Shown here in pieces: positions 9,202 through 15,337 of a DNA stretch of 15,498 bases. The first letter of the stretch is position 1, and every line of letters starts with the position of its first letter. The notes beneath the pieces were generated by a model. It saw only the letters and a list, made by a program, of their open reading frames with translations. It was not told the DNA's origin and did no database searches. The DNA comes from Anaerolineae bacterium (GTDB lineage Bacteria; Chloroflexota; Anaerolineae; B4-G1; SLSP01): assembly GCA_016934645.1 (NCBI GenBank), contig JAFGSL010000588.1:1-15498 (forward strand), read 5' to 3'. A program made the translations under genes and the position numbers.

Positions 9202-9230
9202 ATTATACGGTCATTTCAGAGCATCGGCAA
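9202..9230 (-). promoter_or_regulatory. Sigma70-type promoter for glgA
   Basis: On the minus strand there is a perfect -10 TATAAT (9207-9202). It is preceded by exactly 17 bases and then TTGCCG (9230-9225), a 4/6 match to TTGACA. The promoter overlaps the last codons and stop of the DUF6599-like gene. Transcription would begin near 9195, giving a leader of about 80 bases that holds the heptamer array. The site is predicted from sequence only. Confidence 0.6.
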
Positions 9231-10086
9231 GTAGGTCGGCGGCGACGGTTGGGTCGGCTTCGCCGAAGACGGCGGCGAGCAGTGCCTTGTTGACGTCAGC
9301 GGCCAGCACGCCGTCGACGTCCGCGCCGTTGAGCGCCGCCAGACCCGCCGAGGCAGCGTCGGCATCGGCGTACTGCACCATAAGCAGATGCACAGGAGCG
9401 CCGTCCACAGTGTAACGCGCCAGGACGCCTTCAGTGTCCGAGGTGAGGCCCAGGATGTTCTCGCCACCGAGCCAGATTTCGTCCTGGATGGAGATTTCCT
9501 GCCGGAAGAAGATGGCTTGGAAGCGTGAGCGGCTGCTGCCTGCGACCAATCCTTCGGGCGGAAGTTGGCCGATCAAGGCGGGCGTCTCGCCGCCGGTGGG
9601 TAGTGCTGCGACGATGTCTTCGGCAAACGCGCGCAGTGTGGCGTCCTCGATCGCCTGCCGTCCCCGCACTTGGGCGTAGTAGCGATCCTGCCAGAAAGCC
9701 AGCCGCCGGCCTGGGTCTGTGTCGCCTTCGTTGCCGACGTCTGCCGGTTCGCCGGAGCGGTTGCGTGTGAAGAGGCCGTAGGCATCGGCGGGCGTCGCCA
9801 GTTGCCAGATTTCGATGCGCAGCACGGTATCCTCGCCCGCGTAGCTCTGCACGGCGACCTCCTCGAAGTTGTAGGCGAAGAAGGCATCCGCCTGGCCGTC
9901 CACCAGATCGTAGAGCGTGTCGCTGTTATAGGTTTCTGTGTCGCCGTCGCACGTCCAGCCAGAGATAGCGTTGTCGCCAGGAAAAACGTCGCGCAGCGAG
10001 ACGGCAGAGGGCGTCGTCGTCTTTTGCCCACAACCGGCGACAAACAGGACGATCCACATGAGATTCAGTAGTTTGATTCTTGCCAT
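9211..10086 (-). CDS. Lipoprotein of the DUF6599-like family, 291 residues
   Basis: This looks like an exported lipoprotein of unknown function. Residues 1-19 form a lipoprotein signal: R3 and K5, a hydrophobic core, and lipobox VAGC with Cys19. After a short Thr-rich linker the mature domain reads FPGDNAISGW (35-44), TLYDLVDGQADAFFAYNFEEV (57-77), IWQLATPADAYGLFTRNRSG (93-112) and LAFWQDRYYAQV (129-140). This order (gain of a 'domain-like' Gly-Gln/Ala core, an AYG motif, then FW-x-YY) matches my memory of the DUF6599 family. I cannot verify it by search. The last 60 residues are Ala/Asp-rich. The gene begins 12 bases after the DUF362 gene and has no clear Shine-Dalgarno, so it is probably translated by coupling. 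An in-frame stop precedes the chosen ATG at 10086, and no upstream ATG exists in frame. Its pairing with DUF362 suggests the two act together outside the membrane. Confidence 0.8.
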   Translation of the reverse strand: MARIKLLNLMWIVLFVAGCGQKTTTPSAVSLRDVFPGDNAISGWTCDGDTETYNSDTLYDLVDGQADAFFAYNFEEVAVQSYAGEDTVLRIEIWQLATPADAYGLFTRNRSGEPADVGNEGDTDPGRRLAFWQDRYYAQVRGRQAIEDATLRAFAEDIVAALPTGGETPALIGQLPPEGLVAGSSRSRFQAIFFRQEISIQDEIWLGGENILGLTSDTEGVLARYTVDGAPVHLLMVQYADADAASAGLAALNGADVDGVLAADVNKALLAAVFGEADPTVAADLLADALK

Positions 10087-10098
10087 TTGCTATTTGCG

Positions 10099-11298
10099 TT
10101 ACAATTGGATTTCGGCGAGGTCCATATCGTCGAAGTTGTGCGTCCCCAATCCGATCTTGGTCGCGTTCTCCAGCCAGGGTGTCGCCATGTTGGTGGCTGC
10201 GGCGGTATTGTGACCTTCCGCCGCCATAAGATCGGTCATCAGTTTAAAGCCCACCGCGTCGTGTGCCACCGGATCGAAGCTCATCATAATCGAGTCGCCG
10301 GTGTAGTCCGCCTCCCAATACGGCCACGAGTTGGCGTAGCGCAAGCAGGCAGTGAGCGCATCCCCGATGATGAGCCGCGTGCGGTCCTTGATAGCCGGCA
10401 GCATATTTAGCTCCGGCAGTCCCATATTGAGTCTGGTTCCGCCATGGAAGCTGTCGGGGCGACTCAACGTGCCATAGTGGTTTTTCAGCGCGTACGACAT
10501 CCCCGCGAGCATGTGCGATTTGAGCACCGGCATGTTGATGAGTGCGTCACAGCCCAGCAGCACGTTACTCAACTGAATTTTGGCCCCCACGATCTCGAAA
10601 CCGTCAGAGTACTCTCTATCCGTACCGACACAGCGCACGCCGGGACCGTCGGGGTTGACGGCGAACCCGGCTTCCTCTAACTCGGACGTGTAATAGTCGT
10701 AGATGACGATGTTTTCCGCCGGAATGCCCGCTTCCTGAAGCGAGTCGGTCACCGCCGTTACCAGCGGAACGTGGGTAAAAATGAGGCTGTTGCGGAAGGC
10801 ATTGACCTTGATAGCGATGCGCTCGCCGGGATCGAAGAGCGCGCGCCATGCCTCGCGGGCGTCGTTCAACCCGGTAAGCTGGGTGATGGAGGCATCGAGC
10901 ATTTGCCGGATGGCGTTGGGAACCAGCTCGTCGCCGCTCCACACGCCCGCATGGTGTGTGTGGACGACGGTACTCGGCTTTGCGGGGTACGTGGTGATGA
11001 TGTCCGGCTTGCGGACGGTCGTGGTTGGCAGTGGTGTGAAGGTTACCGTTGGTGGGTGAGTGGGTGCGGGTGTTGGCGTATTCGTAGGCGCAGACATTGG
11101 CGTGTTGGTTGGCGCGGGAACCGGCGTGTCTGTCGGTACATTCGCTTGTGCCTCCGCTACCAATGCAGTGCTCTCTGCGTCAGTCACTGTAGACGGCGCT
11201 TGCGTCGGATTGCATCCCGCCAGCAGGCCAACCGCCGCGATCTTCAGGAAATCCCGCCGCGAAAGACGCGTTTTTCGTCTTTGTGGATAGTTTGTCAT
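10099..11298 (-). CDS. DUF362 family protein with Tat lipoprotein signal, 399 residues
   Basis: This is predicted to be exported folded by the Tat pathway and lipid-anchored: twin-arginine motif SRRDFLKIA (R14, R15) and lipobox LLAGC (Cys29). A Thr/Pro-rich tether (55-92) includes an 8-residue repeat. The DUF362 domain follows. It contains ERIAIKVNAF (159-168), HVPLVTAVTDSLQEAGIPAENIVIYD (176-201), DALINMPVLKSHMLAGMSYALKNHYG (251-276) and FDPVAHDAVGFKLM (341-354). DUF362 members are often found with Fe-S domains. This one has no ferredoxin cluster and only Cys 29, 223, 250 and 318, so metal binding is not evident. Tat export often implies a cofactor bound before export, but none is shown here. 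GAGGA lies about 11 bases before the ATG. It sits between the FHA-like gene (36 bases) and the DUF6599-like gene (12 bases), which implies one operon. The biochemical role is unknown. Confidence 0.88.
   Translation of the reverse strand: MTNYPQRRKTRLSRRDFLKIAAVGLLAGCNPTQAPSTVTDAESTALVAEAQANVPTDTPVPAPTNTPMSAPTNTPTPAPTHPPTVTFTPLPTTTVRKPDIITTYPAKPSTVVHTHHAGVWSGDELVPNAIRQMLDASITQLTGLNDAREAWRALFDPGERIAIKVNAFRNSLIFTHVPLVTAVTDSLQEAGIPAENIVIYDYYTSELEEAGFAVNPDGPGVRCVGTDREYSDGFEIVGAKIQLSNVLLGCDALINMPVLKSHMLAGMSYALKNHYGTLSRPDSFHGGTRLNMGLPELNMLPAIKDRTRLIIGDALTACLRYANSWPYWEADYTGDSIMMSFDPVAHDAVGFKLMTDLMAAEGHNTAAATNMATPWLENATKIGLGTHNFDDMDLAEIQL
11047..11136 (-). repeat. 24-bp coding repeat in the Thr/Pro tether of the DUF362 lipoprotein
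   Basis: Residues 55-84 are three full 8-residue units plus a partial fourth: PTDTPVPA, PTNTPMSA, PTNTPTPA, PTHPPT. This is a cell-envelope spacer of a type common in Chloroflexota lipoproteins and lifts the folded domain off the membrane. Confidence 0.8.
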
Positions 11299-11321
11299 CG
11301 TTTGTGCTTTCCTCTTGAGAC

Positions 11322-11348
11322 AGTCTGGTAGTCTTTAGTCCGGTAGTT
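11322..11348. repeat. AGTC-spaced repeat at the FHA-like/DUF362 gene junction
   Basis: On the plus strand AGTC occurs at 11322, 11330 and 11337, then AGTT at 11345, a spacing of 8, 7 and 8. The repeat overlaps the last three codons and stop of the FHA-like gene and extends into the spacer before DUF362. It has the same 8-7-8 layout as the minus-strand repeat at 13846-13872, with 21 of 27 positions identical. Confidence 0.7.
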
Positions 11349-12363
11349 TTTGGGTGATTTGCCAGTCTCCGCTGTCGCCGGAGAGAGGGGCGAAATAGAG
11401 TTCGCCGGATTCACCTACGACGACTTGGAATTCGCCGCTTACAGTGAACCCTCTGTAGAATGTGCAGGTTGCCAGCACGCTCCCCGGCGTGAGGCCGGTC
11501 AGTGGCGATTCGGGGGCGACGCCGTCCGCATAGCGCACGGTCGAAGAGCCCCAGAGATTGTCGAGCAGGAAATTGAGCATCCCTTCACCCTCCGGGCGCT
11601 TTTCTTCAGTCAGGGGTGTGAAAGTGTAGGTAACATTCATCAATGTCAGCGTGCCGTTGAATTCTACCGTTTCCCCATCCACCGTGTACATCTGTGTCAC
11701 CTGCCACGGCCTTTGCAGCGCCCACGCGACCGTGCCTTCCACCACCGGTGTGGCCGGTGCCACTGTCGCCGTAGGCGGGAAGTCGCGGACTTCAATGGTG
11801 GGTGTGGGGGTGTCGGTGGGCATAACCACCTCTGGCGGGAGATCACGGACTTCGATGGTGGGTGTTGGTGTGTCCGTGGGAGGTGCAACGATGGGCGGCG
11901 TCTCGCGGACTTCGATACAACCGGTCGCCAGTGTGCCGATGACGGCAGCTGCTGTCGCGGTCTGCGCCAGGCGTTCAAAGGGACCGCGTTTTACCACCAA
12001 CGGGGCGGGGGCGGCGATGGCAGCCGCTTCGCCGTGGATGTGGATGCGCAGGTGGCACGCGCCCACATTCACTTCGTCCTTATCCAGGAGGATAACGGGT
12101 TTTTCGCAGGGAGCGTCCAGGCTGCGCCCGGCACGCCGTACCTGTACCGGTGGCGCGCCATCCGGGCGGTAGAGGATCAGCCGGTTGTCCGCCGAGACCC
12201 ACAGCTCACAGGCGACCGCTTTCTCGCTGAACCAGCGCGCGCGCCCGTCTCCATCCAGCCGCAATCCTGGCTGGCGCCCCGGCAGCGCCACACACTGCGT
12301 ATAACGAGATGTCTTTTTCGACGCGTCCAAATCTTCGACACAAATAGCCAGTGGCTTTATCAT
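11335..12363 (-). CDS. Membrane protein with FHA-like N-terminus, Thr/Pro repeats and unknown C-domain, 342 residues
   Basis: I do not recognise this as a named family. Residues 1-112 look like a divergent FHA-type beta-sandwich: ACELWVSADNRLILYRPDG, then PVILLDKDEVNVGACHLRIHIHG, the usual 'dGD-x-i-x-iG' end of such domains. Residues 125-149 read like a signal anchor: K125, R126 and R131, a hydrophobic stretch 132-147, then LATGC with Cys149, which resembles a lipobox but is internal. Two 20-residue repeats and a partial third follow (150-200; IEVR-x-x-PP plus PTDTPTPT). A C-terminal beta-rich domain ends the protein (about 208-342). The likely topology is cytoplasmic FHA-like domain, one helix, and an outside tether and domain. 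GAGGTG lies 4 bases before the spacer to ATG 12363, so the full-length start is well supported. It lies directly downstream of the radical SAM/SPASM gene, making it a candidate partner or substrate. Confidence 0.75.
   Translation of the reverse strand: MIKPLAICVEDLDASKKTSRYTQCVALPGRQPGLRLDGDGRARWFSEKAVACELWVSADNRLILYRPDGAPPVQVRRAGRSLDAPCEKPVILLDKDEVNVGACHLRIHIHGEAAAIAAPAPLVVKRGPFERLAQTATAAAVIGTLATGCIEVRETPPIVAPPTDTPTPTIEVRDLPPEVVMPTDTPTPTIEVRDFPPTATVAPATPVVEGTVAWALQRPWQVTQMYTVDGETVEFNGTLTLMNVTYTFTPLTEEKRPEGEGMLNFLLDNLWGSSTVRYADGVAPESPLTGLTPGSVLATCTFYRGFTVSGEFQVVVGESGELYFAPLSGDSGDWQITQKLPD
11767..11916 (-). repeat. 60-bp coding tandem repeat (20-residue units) in the FHA-like protein
   Basis: Residues 150-169 and 170-189 are two full units, and 190-200 is a partial third. 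Each opens IEVR(E/D)-x-PP and ends PTDTPTPT. The DNA is also highly similar at an exact 60-base period (compare 11771-11820 with 11831-11880), so the duplication is recent or maintained. The first unit is preceded directly by Cys149. Confidence 0.85.
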
Positions 12364-12389
12364 ATCCCACCTCGCTCGAGTTCCCCCCC

Positions 12390-12420
12390 GTCTACCGTCA
12401 ACTGTCTACCGTCTACCTCA
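12390..12420. repeat. Heptamer array (GTCTACC type) at the 3' end of the radical SAM gene
   Basis: On the plus strand GTC stands at 12390, 12397, 12404 and 12411, exactly 7 apart. Three units are GTCTACC and one is GTCAACT. The next 7-base step lands on TCA, the reverse complement of the radical SAM stop codon. It follows a run of seven C. It fills most of the 54-base spacer before the FHA-like gene. Confidence 0.8.
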
Positions 12421-13737
12421 CGACGTATCGATCAAATGCCGCGAAGGATGCAGCGGGCGCAGGTCCGGCGTCTCGATGCCACGACGGTGTGCTTCGTGAA
12501 GCAGAAAAGCGACCGACCATTCCACGGCGGTGATGCGGTCTTCGGCCAGCAACTCGCTGAGAACGCGCACGCGCCAGGGACCGCAGGGTGGAACGTCAGC
12601 ATCCCCAGTATACAACAAATTTTCCGAGCGGCATCCGCCCCCGCACAACGTGGCGAGTGGGCACGCGGCGCAGGTCGGCAGATCGACAGCGCGGTGCGGG
12701 TGCGCGCGGATGGTCTGCGCTGCCGCCGCAAAGCCGCTCGCATCGAGGTGGCCCACCTGTTCTTCCATCTTGAAGCAGTTGAAGAGCGCGCCGTCGCTGC
12801 GCACGTGGACGTGTTGGCCCAACGCGCAGCCGCAACCCTCACGGCGATGCGTCACCGGGGCGATTTCTGCGGCGGGGATCGCCTCGCCGGCCTCGAACGC
12901 CACCCGGTCCAGCGCATCGTCCAGGGCCGCCCGTCCGGGGAACAGATGCGCGCCGGTTTCGCGCCCGCTCATGTACAGCACGCCGAACGTCAGTGGCGTG
13001 TGTGGTGGCAGGCGCTGCCGGAGTTGCGCCAACTCGCTCGCAATCGCATTGACGTGCTGCGGCATAAACATCAAATCCACGGTGGCCTGCCCGCCATAGG
13101 CCGCGAGTTTGTGGATACCGCGTAGCGCTGCCTCGAACCGGCGCGCGCCGGAGATGTCGTCGCACGTCGCCGGGTCCGGCCCGCCAAGGCTCACTCGCAC
13201 CAACGCGCCGTCCTGAACGAGGCGTGCCGTCCGTGCCGCAATCGTATCATCGGCGAGGAGGATGCCGTTGGTGAAGATCGACAGCGGCAAGCCTAACCGC
13301 ACGATTTCACCGGCCAAATCGAGCGCCCAGGGGACCAGCAGCGGTTCGCCACCGAGCAGGGCCACCGCCGTCTGTGGACCGAGGGTTTCGGGAATCTGGC
13401 GTACCACGTCGAGCAGCCGCTCGTAGCTGATCTCGTCTGCGCGCGGGCCGCCGGAGTTGGTGCAGCAGTAGGCGCAGGCGAGGTTGCAGGCGTTGGTGAG
13501 CTGCAACTGCACGGTCGGCGCGTCGTGGCGGGGCGGGCGCGGCGGGCCGAAGAAGCCGTGACGTTCCAGGTCGGCGTGCAACGGCGACGAGAGCGTCTCC
13601 AGCGCAGCGTCCCCCGCGATGACGGCGCGTGTGGTCTCCACTTCGCCCGGCGGGATGCGGCAAAACGTCGCGTGGTCACGGGAGACCAGCAATGCGCCGT
13701 CGGTCACGGGCAGCAGCGTGCAATCACGTGGCAACAT
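12418..13737 (-). CDS. Radical SAM/SPASM domain protein, likely peptide- or protein-modifying, 439 residues
   Basis: This should be a cytoplasmic S-adenosylmethionine radical enzyme with auxiliary iron-sulfur clusters. An N-terminal stretch of about 75 residues (LLPVTDGALLVSRDHATFCRI...) resembles the small substrate-recognition or regulatory regions of peptide maturases. The radical SAM core begins LQLTNACNLACAYCC, giving CxxxCxxC at Cys84, 88 and 91, followed by LLGGEPLL (about 128-135) and SIFTNG (about 153-158). The SPASM part has GCGCALGQ (Cys302, 304), DGALFNCFK (Cys321), then CAACPLATLCGGGC (Cys356, 359, 365, 369) and a final Cys385. SPASM enzymes mature RiPP peptides, build cofactors or activate sulfatases. 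No sulfatase or quinoprotein lies here. The ATG at 13737 is preferred to the TTG at 13743 because GAGGA sits 8 bases before the ATG but only about 2 before the TTG. It is the first gene of a four-gene cassette. Confidence 0.9.
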   Translation of the reverse strand: MLPRDCTLLPVTDGALLVSRDHATFCRIPPGEVETTRAVIAGDAALETLSSPLHADLERHGFFGPPRPPRHDAPTVQLQLTNACNLACAYCCTNSGGPRADEISYERLLDVVRQIPETLGPQTAVALLGGEPLLVPWALDLAGEIVRLGLPLSIFTNGILLADDTIAARTARLVQDGALVRVSLGGPDPATCDDISGARRFEAALRGIHKLAAYGGQATVDLMFMPQHVNAIASELAQLRQRLPPHTPLTFGVLYMSGRETGAHLFPGRAALDDALDRVAFEAGEAIPAAEIAPVTHRREGCGCALGQHVHVRSDGALFNCFKMEEQVGHLDASGFAAAAQTIRAHPHRAVDLPTCAACPLATLCGGGCRSENLLYTGDADVPPCGPWRVRVLSELLAEDRITAVEWSVAFLLHEAHRRGIETPDLRPLHPSRHLIDTS

Positions 13738-13745
13738 TCTCAAGT

Positions 13746-13750
13746 TCCTC
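13746..13750 (-). promoter_or_regulatory. Ribosome binding site deciding the radical SAM start
   Basis: GAGGA on the minus strand lies 8 bases before the ATG at 13737. The alternative in-frame TTG at 13743 would be too close to this site. Confidence 0.7.
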
Positions 13751-13759
13751 AGTTATGTC

Positions 13760-13786
13760 AACGGATTCAACGGATGAAACGGATTG
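13760..13786. repeat. Triple 9-bp repeat (AACGGATTC type)
   Basis: Three direct copies stand side by side on the plus strand: AACGGATTC, AACGGATGA, AACGGATTG. The leader of the radical SAM gene carries them as ATCCGTT-containing units. Their period (9) differs from the 7-8-base arrays nearby. Confidence 0.8.
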
Positions 13787-13845
13787 GAAGGACACGCCGG
13801 TGCTGCCGCACGCTGTGCAAGCATAAAAACAGCGCGACAGTGCCC

Positions 13846-13872
13846 GACTACAAGACTAACGACTACGCGACT
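13846..13872. repeat. AGTC/GACT-spaced repeat upstream of the radical SAM cassette
   Basis: On the plus strand GAC stands at 13846, 13854, 13861 and 13869 (spacing 8, 7, 8), with another GAC at 13836. Read on the minus strand it shows AGTC blocks with 4, 3 and 4 bases between them. That is the same layout as 11322-11348 on the plus strand. Confidence 0.75.
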
Positions 13873-13931
13873 ATTTCAAAGGAGTCCTCGGGCCATCTAC
13901 TTGGCGTCTCAAAAACTTGCATTGTGCCGTC

Positions 13932-14387
13932 TCAATCATCGCGGTGGACTTCCTTGAAATGCCCGCCGGTGTAGTCGGCGATGACTGTGCGCCAGAAGGT
14001 CTGGACCGGCAGGTTGCCGGCGATCTGCCCGACTTCCCACATTCCCGGGAACAGGTCGAAAAGCCGGTGAGCGATGGTTTTCCCAACGCCCAGCCGCCGG
14101 TACTTCCGCATGATGAAAAACTCGGCGATGCTGTGCGCCGGACGCCCATCCGGCAGCGTTACCGCCCGCACCAGTGCCAATCCCGCCCACCTGCCGGAGA
14201 CCCGGATCAGAAATGGGTAGCGCCCTTCGTCGGTCCAGTAATGATCGAGGCGATGGTAGCCGTACAGCCCGTGCTCATCTACGTCAGCGCCGTCGTACTC
14301 GCTGAAATCGTAGGCATAAAGTTCCAGCAGGTTACGCAGGATGCTTTTGTCTTCGATTTGGGTAGGATGCAGTTCGATTTCAAGCAT
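13932..14387 (-). CDS. GNAT family N-acetyltransferase, 151 residues
   Basis: This should transfer an acetyl group from acetyl-CoA to an amine of an unknown small molecule or protein. The acetyl-CoA pyrophosphate loop is clear: AEFFIMRKYRRLGVGKTIAHRLFD, with R97-R98-L-G100-V-G102. A motif-B-like stretch, GNLPVQTFWRTVI (124-136), follows, where residues of the bound cofactor normally pack. The length is normal for a single GNAT domain. The N-terminal region is rich in acidic and Tyr residues (LLELYAYDFSEYDGADVDEHGLYGY). The ATG at 14387 lies 11 bases after the kinase gene stop. No strong Shine-Dalgarno is visible, so coupling to the upstream gene is possible. Its GC content matches the bulk of the window, unlike the kinase gene, so any co-transcription would be secondary. 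The substrate is unknown. Confidence 0.88.
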   Translation of the reverse strand: MLEIELHPTQIEDKSILRNLLELYAYDFSEYDGADVDEHGLYGYHRLDHYWTDEGRYPFLIRVSGRWAGLALVRAVTLPDGRPAHSIAEFFIMRKYRRLGVGKTIAHRLFDLFPGMWEVGQIAGNLPVQTFWRTVIADYTGGHFKEVHRDD

Positions 14388-14398
14388 GGATATACAGC

Positions 14399-15337
14399 TT
14401 ATTCCCGAACATACTTCAGAAATTCTCTAACCCTCTCTTTCCTATCTTCTGCAAGGGGCCAATCACAAAGAATTTTCAAATCATATGCAAGGTGATACAT
14501 ATCTACACGTGTCTCCATATGTTCAAATCTAAATGCTTCAGGGTAGTAGGTGCCGAACAACTTGTAGATCTCTGTGTAATCTTCATCGACAATCGATTCT
14601 TCTTGTTCTTCTGAAGCATATTCTTTCGGCATGATAGACATTCTTCGTACCACTTGTAATGGATAATCAATGGACATAATGTCAACATCTTCTAGGTCAA
14701 GCATCCCCACTAACCTACCGTTTTGGACAAGAAAATTATCAAAGTGTATATCCCAAAACGTAAGCACATCATAACTCGCGTGTAACAGGTGCATGTTAAA
14801 GTCCCAAAACTTGATAGCTAAACTTAATGTTTGGGCGTCCAAAATATCTCTCTCTTCCAAGATGGCTATACTGTTAGTGAATTCCTGATTTTGAAAGTCT
14901 GCCCAAGAGATGTACGTTCGGAATAAGCCAGAATTTACAAAAGAAGAAATGTCTGTGTTGTTAAGAATTCTCAAACATTCAATTATTTCCCTAACAATGG
15001 TTTTCCTCTCATTGTCGTTTAACTGCGCCCACACCTGATAAAGATTGATCCCTTCAACTTTAGTTACTAGAAGATAAGAATAAGGTACTATTTTCTTGGA
15101 AAAATCAGATGCGATGATATTCGCTATAGGTAGTTTGTTCCTGAATATCTCTAATAGTAGTCCCTCTTTTCGGACTTTATCTTCAATTTTAGCGTTGGTA
15201 ACTATTTTTAATACGTATTTGTTGTTTACGAAAATGATTCTACTGTTAAATCCAATAGGGTGTTCATCCACCTCAGTCACAGTGCCTAAGTTGTTTCGGT
15301 CAAATATGGATTGAATTTGTGAACGTAAAAGTAACAT
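14399..15337 (-). CDS. APH/choline-kinase-fold phosphotransferase, AT-rich, 312 residues
   Basis: This is a small-molecule kinase of the aminoglycoside phosphotransferase fold (cytoplasmic, ATP- or GTP-dependent). The N-lobe has YVLKIV with Lys44 as the likely nucleotide-binding lysine and Glu58 in KEGLLLEIF as its partner. The catalytic loop is TFWDIHFDNFLV (193-204), with Asp196, His198 and Asn201. The usual HGD is replaced by FWD, so the common His is lost but the catalytic Asp is kept. The metal-binding Asp is D214 in GMLDLEDVD. The full fold length is present. Base composition is far lower in GC than its neighbours (hand-counted 60-base rows of 28, 35 and 38%, against 67% in a row of the GNAT gene), which suggests recent transfer. 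No good Shine-Dalgarno precedes the ATG at 15337. The substrate is unknown, and antibiotic resistance should not be assumed. Confidence 0.8.
   Translation of the reverse strand: MLLLRSQIQSIFDRNNLGTVTEVDEHPIGFNSRIIFVNNKYVLKIVTNAKIEDKVRKEGLLLEIFRNKLPIANIIASDFSKKIVPYSYLLVTKVEGINLYQVWAQLNDNERKTIVREIIECLRILNNTDISSFVNSGLFRTYISWADFQNQEFTNSIAILEERDILDAQTLSLAIKFWDFNMHLLHASYDVLTFWDIHFDNFLVQNGRLVGMLDLEDVDIMSIDYPLQVVRRMSIMPKEYASEEQEESIVDEDYTEIYKLFGTYYPEAFRFEHMETRVDMYHLAYDLKILCDWPLAEDRKERVREFLKYVRE

Larger units (their letters stand above)
13738..13931. other. Spacer between the GNAT gene and the radical SAM gene
   Basis: This 194-base spacer is the longest between-gene gap in the window. It holds a 9-bp triplet repeat (13760-13786), a small GCAC-GCT-GTGC stem (13808-13818) and an AGTC-spaced repeat (13846-13872). 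The promoter of the radical SAM cassette should lie here, but I see no convincing -35/-10 pair. No terminator with a U-tract is clear after the GNAT gene. No small gene is supported. Confidence 0.5.

Noticed and set aside
10099..11298. Ferredoxin-type Fe-S cluster in the DUF362 protein
   Set aside because: Only four cysteines are present, widely spaced, and one of them is the lipobox.
11350..13125. A 591-codon plus-strand open frame antisense to the FHA-like and radical SAM genes
   Set aside because: It crosses two well-supported minus-strand genes, has a low-complexity Arg/Gly/Ala-rich product with no motif, and is the expected shadow of GC-rich coding sequence.
13738..13743. TTG start at 13743 for the radical SAM gene
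   Set aside because: The Shine-Dalgarno would be only about 2 bases away. The ATG at 13737 has proper spacing.
14399..15337. Aminoglycoside resistance gene
   Set aside because: The fold is APH-like, but the catalytic motif is atypical and nothing in the context supports a drug substrate.
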